A program made the position numbers and the translations under genes. Below, one piece after another: positions 1 to 6,100 of a stretch of 6,354 nucleotides of DNA (the stretch's first letter is position 1; each line of letters begins with the position of its first letter). The notes under the pieces were generated by a model. It was not told where the DNA came from and made no database searches. It saw only the letters and a list, made by a program, of their open reading frames with translations. The stretch is from JAIVGV01 sp035295985. Its GTDB lineage: Bacteria > Acidobacteriota > Blastocatellia > Pyrinomonadales > Pyrinomonadaceae. The stretch lies in contig DATHBT010000024.1 of NCBI GenBank assembly GCA_035295985.1, positions 1 to 6,354 on the forward strand, given 5' to 3'.

Positions 1-1
1 G

Positions 2-688
2 GTGCTCGTGCAGACCAACTTCGGCGGCGCGCGCATCAAGGGCTTCGAGTACGAGCTGGACATACGCCTGACGGACGAGCTGGCCTTCGGCGGCAACTAC
101 TCCTTCATCCACGCGGCCGACCGCGCGACGGGCGAGCCTCCCAACCTCGGCGGCGGCGGCATCCCGCCGCAGATGGGCTTCCTGCGCCTGCGCCACCAGC
201 GCGCCCGAAGCCCCTTCTGGATCGAAGCCTACGCCACACTCGCCGGCCGGCAGGACAGACTCTCCACGCTCGATCTGGCCGACCGCCGCACGGGCGGCGC
301 ACGCTCGCGCGCGCAGATTCAGAACTTCTTCCGCCGCGGCGCGTGCGTGCGCGGTTTGACCACGCCCGGCCCTTCGGGGCAGTGCAACACGGCGGGCGGG
401 CGGCTCGTCGCGACGAATGAAACGCTCGCCGAGGTGCAGAACCGTCTGCTGCCAATCGGCTCGGTCGTGGGCGGCGTACTCGTCGTAAACGATCAGACTT
501 CCGTGCCGCTCTTCACGGCCGTCCCCGGCTACGGGCTGGTGAGCCTGCGCGGCGGCTACCGCTTCAACGAGGCGCAGGAGGTGACGTTCGACTTCGAGAA
601 CATCACCGACAAGAGCCACCGCGCGCCGGGCTGGGGCGTTGACGGCCCCGGCCGCAGCATCACGGCGCGTTACCAGTATCGGTTTTAG
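2..688 (+). CDS. TonB-dependent outer-membrane receptor, C-terminal part (5' end outside window)
   Basis: These are the last 228 residues of an outer-membrane beta-barrel of the TonB-dependent receptor type, which imports a bound ligand using energy passed on by TonB. The substrate cannot be told from this piece. The sequence shows alternating amphipathic strands (GFEYELDIRL, LAFGGNYSFIHA, GYGLVSLRGGYRF, QEVTFDFENITDK), the closing-barrel signature ENITDKSHR near residues 197-206, and a terminal aromatic residue in RYQYRF, as expected for BAM-dependent insertion. Loop-like segments rich in Gly and Pro separate the strands. C115 and C128 could form a disulfide in one extracellular loop. The frame is open to the left edge, so the plug domain and signal peptide lie upstream and the GTG at base 2 is not the real start. 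The stop is TAG at 686-688. A hairpin terminator follows closely, so this is probably the last gene of its transcript. Family call is firm; subfamily is unknown. Confidence 0.85.
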   Translation: MLVQTNFGGARIKGFEYELDIRLTDELAFGGNYSFIHAADRATGEPPNLGGGGIPPQMGFLRLRHQRARSPFWIEAYATLAGRQDRLSTLDLADRRTGGARSRAQIQNFFRRGACVRGLTTPGPSGQCNTAGGRLVATNETLAEVQNRLLPIGSVVGGVLVVNDQTSVPLFTAVPGYGLVSLRGGYRFNEAQEVTFDFENITDKSHRAPGWGVDGPGRSITARYQYRF

Positions 689-718
689 CCGTCAGCCGTC
701 AGCCGTTAGCCGTTAGCC
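688..718. repeat. Tandem heptamer repeat GCCGTYA, about 4.4 copies
   Basis: Four direct heptamers start at 688, 695, 702 and 709 (GCCGTCA twice, then GCCGTTA twice), followed by a partial GCC at 716-718. The first unit overlaps the TAG stop of the receptor gene. This is a simple low-complexity repeat of a kind often seen just after stop codons. No function is evident. Confidence 0.8.
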
Positions 719-724
719 AGAAAA

Positions 725-771
725 GAAGGCGGGAGGCGGCCGCTCAAGTGGTCGTTTCCCGCCTTCAATTT
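725..771 (+). terminator. Probable intrinsic terminator of the receptor gene
   Basis: GAAGGCGGGA (725-734) pairs perfectly with TCCCGCCTTC (757-766), a 10-bp stem. The enclosed GCGGCC and GGTCGT segments can extend it with wobble pairs. The hairpin is preceded by AAAA and followed by CAATTT, a weak U tract. It lies about 36 bases after the receptor stop codon. The short U run makes efficiency uncertain, and the A-rich 5' flank could also serve transcription from the other side. Confidence 0.6.
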
Positions 772-884
772 CGTCCGCGCCTCTCTCCGCCGCTAAAACT
801 TTTGGCCGCCGCCGGAAAAATTTCTCCGCGCTAAATGCTTGGCCGACAGGTAGTAGCTGACGGCTAAAAGCTTCCTCCCGGCCT

Positions 885-931
885 CCTCAAGTATTCCTCA
901 AGGATTTCTCAAGCCCCCTCCCTATCCTGTA
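885..931 (+). promoter_or_regulatory. 47-bp box, copy 1: three CTCAAG repeats at 11-bp spacing plus possible -10
   Basis: CTCAAG occurs at 886-891, 897-902 and 908-913, exactly 11 bp apart. Nine bases after the last unit comes TATCCT (923-928), a possible -10 element, and no TTGACA-like -35 is seen at the expected distance. All 47 bases recur identically at 2976-3022. Tandem 11-bp direct repeats replacing a -35 about 10 bp ahead of the -10 resemble OmpR/PhoB-type activator sites such as the Pho box. An activator-dependent promoter for the downstream PEP-CTERM operon is therefore my inference. A second reading is the imperfect dyad TCCTCAAGGA (895-904). The regulator is not in the window. Confidence 0.65.
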
Positions 932-988
932 GCCGTTCAGTTAGACCCTCGCCGCTTGAAGCAAGTCCCAAAAACAGGCATCGCCCAG

Positions 989-1045
989 GTTAGACGGCGC
1001 GACCCCTGGCAACAGAGAGCGCATCATCACGCCGTAACTAAGGAG
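989..1045 (+). promoter_or_regulatory. Leader hairpin abutting the ribosome binding site of the first PEP-CTERM gene
   Basis: GTTA (989-992) and CGGCG (995-999), with a GA bulge between them, can pair with CGCCGTAAC (1030-1038), giving nine base pairs that end three bases before AGGAG (1041-1045). A competing stem pairs CCAGG (985-989) with CCTGG (1005-1009) and shares base 989, so the two cannot fully coexist. This could modulate translation of the PEP-CTERM gene. It does not match any riboswitch consensus I can recall. Confidence 0.35.
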
Positions 1046-1054
1046 ACAAAGAAC

Positions 1055-1798
1055 ATGTTCCGGTTCAGCAAATTCGCACTGGCACTCCTCGCCTTCGTCG
1101 CCCTCGGCCTCGGCTCGGCCGCCGCGACGCGGGCCAACCCGCTGGTGTTCGTCACGCACTCCACCCGCACCAGCTTCGACGCCGTGACCCCGTCTCAGAC
1201 GCAGACCGGCTTCGAGGCCGGGGCCACGCCGGGCACCTACCACGCGTCGCTCACCTTCGCGGGCATGACGTTCGCCTACACCGGCCCGGACACCATATCC
1301 TCGGCCGGCGTGGGCGTCCTCTCGGGTGCGGGCGTCAGCGGCTCGAACGCGCTGTTCGTCAACGCCCCGATCACGCTCGACAACACGCTGCTCGTCTCGC
1401 TGCTGCCGGGCACGCGCGCCTTCGGCTTCGACTTCATGGGCAGCAGCGGCTCGCAGATCACCGGCGTCAGCCCGGCCAGCTACAAGCTGACGATCACGCT
1501 CGGCGACGGCAACACCATCACGCAGACCATCGCCAACCCTTCGCCCACCGACTTCCTCTTCTTCGGCTTCACGACCGACGTTGACATCCTCTCGGTCGCC
1601 TTCGCCACGCTGACGACCGGGGGCGGGCAGCCGCTGCTCGACAACGTGACCTTCGGGCCGGCCTTCGTCGAGCCTGAACCCGTGCCCGAGCCGGCCACGA
1701 TGGTGCTGTTCGGGACGGGCCTCGCGGGCGTCGCCTCGCTCGCCCGACGCCGCCGCCTGCGCGCGCGCAAGACGGACGAGGACGTGGCCGTCGGCTGA
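1055..1798 (+). CDS. PEP-CTERM sorting domain-containing exported protein (247 aa)
   Basis: This is an exported protein carrying the PEP-CTERM tail recognised by exosortase-type enzymes, which cleave and anchor or release such proteins at the cell surface. The signal peptide is residues 1-27 (basic MFRFSK start, hydrophobic core, cleavage near TRA/N). Residues 28-205 form a beta-rich, Gly/Thr/Ser-rich body of unknown function. The tail starts at V210: VPEPAT, then hydrophobic MVLFGTGLAGVASLA, then RRRR, with a 13-residue polar extension (LRARKTDEDVAVG) beyond the arginines that is longer than usual. The ATG at 1055 is chosen because AGGAG (1041-1045) lies nine bases ahead and a signal peptide begins there; an in-frame TTG at 956 would add 33 unlikely residues. 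It is first in a probable operon with the zinc-finger-like gene and a second PEP-CTERM gene, downstream of the 47-bp box. The class is certain; the molecular role is not. Exosortase itself is not in the window. Confidence 0.9.
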   Translation: MFRFSKFALALLAFVALGLGSAAATRANPLVFVTHSTRTSFDAVTPSQTQTGFEAGATPGTYHASLTFAGMTFAYTGPDTISSAGVGVLSGAGVSGSNALFVNAPITLDNTLLVSLLPGTRAFGFDFMGSSGSQITGVSPASYKLTITLGDGNTITQTIANPSPTDFLFFGFTTDVDILSVAFATLTTGGGQPLLDNVTFGPAFVEPEPVPEPATMVLFGTGLAGVASLARRRRLRARKTDEDVAVG

Positions 1799-1804
1799 AG
1801 AGCG

Positions 1805-1871
1805 TTCGGAGGGTTCGCGCCACGGGCGGCCGGCTTGTCCCCCGGCCGCGTCGGGGGACGAACCTCCCGGA
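1805..1871 (+). other. Two-tier stem-loop in the 3' spacer of the first PEP-CTERM gene
   Basis: An inner perfect 8-bp stem pairs GCGGCCGG (1826-1833) with CCGGCCGC (1842-1849) around an 8-base loop. An outer stem pairs GGAGGGTTCG (1808-1817) with CGAACCTCC (1859-1867), leaving one bulged G. No U tract follows, so it is not a typical intrinsic terminator. It may protect the upstream message or reduce read-through into the next gene, allowing more surface protein than zinc-finger-like protein. This role is inference. Confidence 0.5.
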
Positions 1872-1930
1872 ATCGTAACCGTCGAGTGCCGGGCGTAAAA
1901 AAAGTCCCAAGCCGAAAAGGAGTCTCCGCC

Positions 1931-2194
1931 ATGCCCCGCTTCGCCAAACAAGTTAGCTGCACGCCCTCCCCGACCCTCGCCGCCCTCGCCGCCGGGACGC
2001 TCCCCCCGCTCGCGCGCCAGTCGGCCGAGCTGCACGCGCGCTCGTGCGACTTCTGCGCCGCGGAGCTGCAACTGCTCGGGGCCGCCGCGCCGGAAGTTTT
2101 GACGCCGGAGCCGCCGCCGCTCCCGCTCGCGCTGCGCCTCTTCGCCGAGTCGAAGCTGGCCGAGTCCGACCGGGTCGCGCGCCGCGCCGCTTAA
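1931..2194 (+). CDS. Small protein with zf-HC2/anti-sigma-like zinc-finger motif (87 aa)
   Basis: This is a small soluble protein with C10, then H35-x3-C39-x2-C42 (HARSCDFC). The spacing matches the putative zinc-finger (zf-HC2) module found at the N-terminus of many anti-sigma factors: a Cys, a helical stretch, then HxxxCxxC. Here the usual YLDGEL-type helix is replaced by LAALAAGTLPPLARQ. The remainder (residues 43-87) is Ala/Pro/Glu/Leu-rich with no membrane segment, so it lacks the transmembrane and periplasmic parts of a full anti-sigma factor, and no sigma factor gene adjoins it. AGGAG (1918-1922) sits eight bases before ATG 1931; an earlier TTG at 1835 is poorly supported. It lies between two PEP-CTERM genes, 132 bases after the first and 19 before the second, suggesting cotranscription. 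It may bind zinc and act as a regulator or partner; function is unproven. Confidence 0.7.
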   Translation: MPRFAKQVSCTPSPTLAALAAGTLPPLARQSAELHARSCDFCAAELQLLGAAAPEVLTPEPPPLPLALRLFAESKLAESDRVARRAA

Positions 2195-2213
2195 ACGTCA
2201 AGGGGGTGCTCGA

Positions 2214-2731
2214 ATGAGAAGGCTCACACCGCTCCTGCGGCGGGGCGCGAAGGCTCTCGCCGCACCGCTCTGCCTCTGCTGCCTGCTCGCGCTGGCCGCG
2301 CATGACGCGCGCGCCGACGAGGTGACGGTCGCCGGCTCGACCAGCGGCACCTTCACCACGCCCGGCCCCTTAGGCACGAACACCGGCCCGTCGCTGACGG
2401 GACTCCAGTTCATCAGCTCGACCTTCGACGTGACGACCTCGGGCGGCGCGGCCACCCTCAACGGCCCGGCCGCCAACCCGAACACGCCCGGCAGCGCGAA
2501 CGTCAACAACCTCGGCTCGTTCTACCTCCAGCCGCCGCCCGACATGACTATCGACAGCTACAACGGCGCGCGCTGACGGGCGAGATCACGGCGGCCTTCC
2601 AAGACCCCGCGCCCGATCCCGCGGCCGTGCCCGAGCCGGCGACCGTCGTGCTGCTCGGCACGGGGCTGGCCGGCGCACTCGGAGCGGCGCGGCGAAGGCG
2701 GCGCGCGGAGGGGCGGCGCGGGGCCGGCTGA
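2214..2731 (+). pseudogene. Second PEP-CTERM protein gene, frame-disrupted before its sorting tail
   Basis: The gene opens at ATG 2214 behind AAGGGGG (2200-2206) and encodes a signal peptide of 34 residues (cleavage ARA/DE) and a Gly/Thr/Asn-rich beta body. It then meets TGA at 2574-2576 after residue 120 (ending SYNGAR). The PEP-CTERM tail lies in another frame: LTGEITAAFQ, VPEPATVVLLGTGLAGALGAA from 2627, then five arginines, stopping at TGA 2729-2731. One inserted base or loss of two, such as a GC from the GCGCGCGC-like run at 2566-2573, would restore a single frame of about 171 residues ending in a perfect sorting tail. The joined product is also short for this type of PEP-CTERM protein, so an internal deletion is another explanation. 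Without the tail the 120-residue product would be secreted but not sorted. Sequencing error, recent mutation and deletion are all possible. It is last in the operon, just ahead of the terminator. Confidence 0.75.
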
Positions 2732-2749
2732 AGTTTTTAACAGTTGGGG

Positions 2750-2775
2750 GCCTTCCGTCTGGGGGGACGGGAGGC
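2750..2775 (+). other. Hairpin preceding the operon terminator, TGGGGG loop
   Basis: GCCTTCCGTC (2750-2759) pairs with GACGGGAGGC (2766-2775) over ten positions with one G-U pair, enclosing a TGGGGG loop. It lies seven bases ahead of the terminator stem, whose loop has the same six bases. It may protect the transcript end or be a duplicated terminator that has lost its T tract. Confidence 0.6.
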
Positions 2776-2781
2776 AATCGA

Positions 2782-2814
2782 GGGCCGGCGTTGGGGGACG
2801 CCGGCCCTTTTTTT
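2782..2814 (+). terminator. Strong intrinsic terminator of the PEP-CTERM operon
   Basis: GGGCCGGCGT (2782-2791) pairs perfectly with ACGCCGGCCC (2798-2807) around a TGGGGG loop and runs straight into seven T residues (2808-2814). This is a textbook Rho-independent terminator. It closes the transcript begun upstream of 1055 and separates it from the propeller gene, which therefore needs its own promoter. Confidence 0.92.
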
Positions 2815-2859
2815 GTTCTCTGCTTTCGCGCGGCCGTAGCCCGCGGGCAGGCGCGCGGC

Positions 2860-2892
2860 GGAAAATTTTTTCGGACGCGTGGAAATTTTTTT
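2860..2892. promoter_or_regulatory. Pair of phased A/T islands upstream of the propeller gene
   Basis: GGAAAATTTTTT (2860-2871) and GGAAATTTTTTT (2881-2892) start 21 bp apart, two helical turns, with GC-rich DNA between and around them. Phased A-tracts bend DNA. A similar pair (795-803, 814-823) precedes the other 47-bp box, so they may be part of the same promoter architecture. Confidence 0.4.
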
Positions 2893-2910
2893 CACCCCCG
2901 CGCGGGCCGG

Positions 2911-2937
2911 CTAAGTCGCGACCGGATCGCCACTTAG
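2911..2937. promoter_or_regulatory. 27-bp imperfect palindrome, candidate operator
   Basis: The structure is CTAAGT, C, GCGA, a 5-base centre (CCGGA), TCGC, C, ACTTAG. Ten of eleven arm positions are complementary, with one central C/C mismatch. It lies 39 bp ahead of the 47-bp box, where a dimeric repressor or activator could bind. No counterpart is present upstream of the first box, so any control would be specific to the propeller gene. Confidence 0.4.
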
Positions 2938-2975
2938 TAACGCCGCGCGCGCGCCGCCCTTTCAGGCCTTTCGGC

Positions 2976-3022
2976 CCTCAAGTATTCCTCAAGGATTTCT
3001 CAAGCCCCCTCCCTATCCTGTA
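2976..3022 (+). promoter_or_regulatory. 47-bp box, copy 2, upstream of the propeller gene
   Basis: This copy is identical over 47 bases to the copy at 885-931. CTCAAG units lie at 2977-2982, 2988-2993 and 2999-3004, with TATCCT at 3014-3019 about 105 bases before the start codon. Bases beyond both ends diverge rapidly, so the block itself appears conserved. It is the likely promoter/activator site of the propeller gene. Confidence 0.65.
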
Positions 3023-3124
3023 ACCGCTCGAAAGTAATTCCAACTCAGCACTGTTCCCGGTGCACGTCTCTGTCAGCCACCTCGCCGCCGTAGGACTCGC
3101 CGCCGCCATAAGGAGAATCGAGAG

Positions 3125-6100
3125 ATGACTCGCCACCTGCTGCCCCAGCGCACCGACACCGCCCGCCGCCTCCGCGCGGCCCTCGTCGCCCTCTCGGCCG
3201 CGTGCCTCGTCGCCGTCTTCGTGACGGCCGCGAGCCGTGCGGCCAACCCCACGTCGGGGACAGTCACGCTCGCCAACACGCCCGGCAACCCGCTCGTCTT
3301 CACTGGCGGGCCGTACGCGACGGCGAACCCGTCGAACTTCGTCGAGCTGGTGTGCCAGAACCCGGCGCTGCCCTGCGACGACTTCACGCTCCACGTGGAC
3401 GTGCCCTCGGACGTGAGCGAGACGAAGCAGGTGCGCGTCGCCATGTTCTGGGGGAACACGAGGGCCGACTTCGACTTCCGCGTCTATAAGCGCAACGCGA
3501 ACGGCACGGCGGGCGAGGAGGTGAAGTCCATCGGCACCTCGACGATGCCGGAGATCGGGCTGCTGCCGGCGGTCAAGCAGAGCTACATCGTGCGCATCAT
3601 CCCGTTCGCCCCGCTCGGAGAGAGCGTGCGGGTCGAGGTGACGGTCGAGCCGCGCGTCGCGCGCTTCAACCAGGCCGCGGGCGGCGCGCCCGGCTACAAG
3701 AACTACCCGGCGACGGGCGGGCTGGGCGCGGGCGCGGCCGAGCCGACGCTCGGCATCAACTGGAACACGGGCCGCGTGATGTTCATCGCCGGCACGCAGA
3801 CCTTGCGCGTCACCTTCGACGACACGGTGAAGCCGGCGACGGCGCTGTGGGAGGACAAGAGCTACCTGCTCACCTCCATCGAGACCCTCGACCCGATCCT
3901 CTACACCGACCGCGAGACGGGGCGCACCATCGTCTCGCAGCTCGCCGGCACCAACAGCCTCTCGGCCCTGACGGACGACGACGGCGAGTCGTGGATTCCG
4001 AACGAGGGCGGCCCGCTCACCTCCGGCGTCGATCACCAGACGGTCGGCGGCGGCCCCTTCGCCCCGCCCCTGACGGGCGGCGTGCCCGGCGTCTATCCGA
4101 ACGCCGTTTACTACTGCTCGCAGGACGCCGTGACGGCCTTCTGCGCGCGCTCCGACGACGGCGGGTTGACCTACGGCCCGACCGTCCCGATGTTCCTGCT
4201 CAACTGCGGCGGCATCCACGGCCACGTGCAGGTCGGCCCCGACGGCGCGGTTTACGTCCCGCTGCGCTCCTGCGACTCGAACCAGGGCATGGTGGTCTCG
4301 CAGGACAACGGCCTGACCTGGACGATCCGCACCGTGGCCGACGCCGACAAGAGCACCTCGACCTTCGACAGCCTGCCCGGCTCCTGGGACCCGGCCATCG
4401 GCGTGGGCAGCCGCGGCACAGTCTATTTCGGCTACGACCACGCCGACGGCACGCCGCATATCGCCGTCTCGCGCGACAAGGGGATAACCTGGACTGATGA
4501 TCAGAACGTCGGCGTCCCCTTCGGCATCCGCGGCACGGCCTTCCCCACGGTCATCGCCGGCGACGACGACCGCGCCGCCTTCGCCTTCCTCGGCACGAAC
4601 AAGGAGCCGAAAGACCCTACGGGGCAGTGGCACCTGTACGTCGCGACCACCTACGACGGCGGCAAGACGTGGCACACGGTTGACGCCACCCCGAACGACC
4701 CGGTCCAGATCGGCTGGATCTGCGACGAGGGCTTCGGCGTCGGCGCGTGCCCGAACGGCGACCGCAACCTGCTCGACTTCATAGACATCCAGGTGGACAA
4801 GGAAGGCCGCGTGCTCGTCGCCTACGCCGACGGCTGCGTCGGCTGCACGACGGCCAGCTCGTCGCGCTCGGAGCTGGCGACCATCGCGCGCCAGACCTGC
4901 GGGCGTCGCCTCTTCGCCCAGTACGACTCGGCGGCGGAAGATTGCGGCACGATACCCACGCCGACGCCCACGCCGACCGCGACCCCGACGCCGCCGCCCA
5001 TCACGGGCACGTTCTACTTCCACGGGACTCCGCTCGACGAGGCGAACAAGGCGCTCACGTTCGCGGACGCGAGCAACCAGGGCACCGCCACCTGGGATCA
5101 GAACGCCCCGACCGAGGCCGTCGCCATCACACAGACGGCGCACGAGCGCTCCAACGCCGACTACGTCGGGAACACGCTCGCCGCCTACTGGCGCGCGCCG
5201 GCCAGCGGGTCGCTCACCGGCAGCCTCGACCTGACCCTGTACCTGAGCACGCCGAACCCGGAGACGCTCCTGATCGGCGAAGAGATCGAGATCAGCGTGT
5301 TCGCCGATCCCGACTACGTGGCGAACCGCGTGCAGCCGCACCGCCTCGTCGGCCGCGCGGTCGTGCCCGTCGGGAGCATCGGGCCGACGCCCACACTGCT
5401 CCAGGGTTCGGTGCCCGTCAACGGCGTCGCCCAGAAGGAACTCATGATCCAGGTCAGGCCGACCTTCATAGACACGGGGGCCGCGCTTCTGGTGCACTAC
5501 GATTCGACCGGCACGCCGTCGGGCTTCCGCCTCGGCGGGGGCGCTACGCCGACGCCGACGCCGACGCCCACGGCGACCCCGACCCCGACGCCCACGGGCG
5601 AGCCGAAGTGCACCGCGCCGGGGCCGACCGTGCTGACGGACGCGGCCAACGATCAGCTCGCCGGGCCGAACGCGAACCGCCAGCTCGACATCCACTCGCT
5701 CAAGATCGCCGAGCCTTTCGTGTCCGCCTCCGACAGCTCGATCACCTTCACGATGAAGGTTGACAACCTGACGGGCACCGTCCAGCCCAACTCGATCTGG
5801 AACGTTTACTTCAACGCGCGCGACACCGGCGGCACCGTCAGGAAGATGTTCGTCAGCATGAACACCTCGGACGCGCCCGTGCTCGTCACCTTCAACTACG
5901 GCTACACGGCCGTCGGCCCGACGGGAGGCGGCCTCGACACGAGCCAGTGCGGCATCCTCGGCTGCGAGCAGGTGGCCGGCAGCTTCTCGGCCGACGGCAC
6001 GATCACGATCAAGCTCAACACCGGCGCGCCCATCCCGTTCAGCGACATCAACGGCAACCCCGTCTTCAGCGCGAACCTGAAGGGCGGCAACATCCTGCTC

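Larger units (their letters stand above)
683..869. repeat. 14-bp perfect inverted repeat bracketing 159 bp downstream of the receptor gene
   Basis: TTTTAGCCGTCAGC at 683-696 is matched by its exact reverse complement at 856-869. The left arm includes the receptor stop codon and the first heptamers; the right arm is a lone inverted heptamer copy. The interior holds the terminator hairpin and A/T-rich patches. I see no target-site duplication and no coding content. It could be a small non-autonomous repeat element or simply heptamer DNA present in both orientations. Confidence 0.5.
689..1054. other. 366-base intergenic regulatory gap
   Basis: No credible gene is present. In order it holds the heptamer repeat, the terminator hairpin, two A/T islands (AAAACTTTT at 795-803 and GGAAAAATTT at 814-823, centres about 20 bp apart), the right arm of the 14-bp inverted repeat, the 47-bp CTCAAG box and a leader of roughly 120 bases. 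The A/T islands stand out sharply in this GC-rich DNA and may be bent or act as upstream promoter elements for the PEP-CTERM operon. Confidence 0.6.
2732..3124. other. 393-base intergenic regulatory gap
   Basis: No gene is seen. It contains the two terminal hairpins, a GC palindrome (2839-2848), two A/T islands, a 27-bp imperfect palindrome, the second 47-bp box and a leader of about 100 bases with a 10-bp direct repeat (CTCGCCGCCG at 3081 and 3096). The leader ends in CGCCGCCATAAGGAGA (3101-3116), which resembles the end of the first PEP-CTERM leader (CGCCGTAACTAAGGAGA, 1030-1046). Confidence 0.6.

Noticed and set aside
886..913. CTCAAG triplet as a CRISPR-like array
   Set aside because: The units are six bases with five-base gaps and two identical copies at promoters; repeat and spacer lengths are far too short for CRISPR.
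956..1054. TTG start at 956 extending the first PEP-CTERM protein by 33 residues
   Set aside because: It lacks a ribosome binding site, would bury the signal peptide inside the protein, and covers the structured leader. ATG 1055 has an ideal AGGAG.
885..1054. Sigma-54 promoter, as known for some PEP-CTERM regulons (PrsK/PrsR)
   Set aside because: I find no GG-N10-GC element of the TGGCAC/TTGC type in either upstream region.
932..1054. Cyclic-di-GMP or SAM riboswitch in the leader (CCCCTGGCAAC resembles part of an S-box)
   Set aside because: Only a short local resemblance; the remaining conserved blocks and junction architecture of those riboswitches are absent.
1835..1930. TTG start at 1835 extending the zinc-finger-like protein by 32 residues
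   Set aside because: The extension is basic, low complexity and lies in the stem-loop spacer; ATG 1931 has a clear AGGAG eight bases ahead.
1276..1962. Minus-strand open frames opposite the first PEP-CTERM gene
   Set aside because: They are basic, low-complexity shadows without ribosome binding sites and run opposite a confidently identified gene.
2560..2580. Programmed -1 frameshift in the second PEP-CTERM gene
   Set aside because: There is no X-XXY-YYZ slippery heptamer or clear downstream pseudoknot at the junction; a mutation, deletion or sequence error is simpler.
3847..5763. Several + strand open frames (3847-4497, 4497-4784, 4747-5763) in other frames
   Set aside because: They are Arg/Pro/His-rich out-of-frame readings of the propeller gene, without ribosome binding sites or plausible folds.
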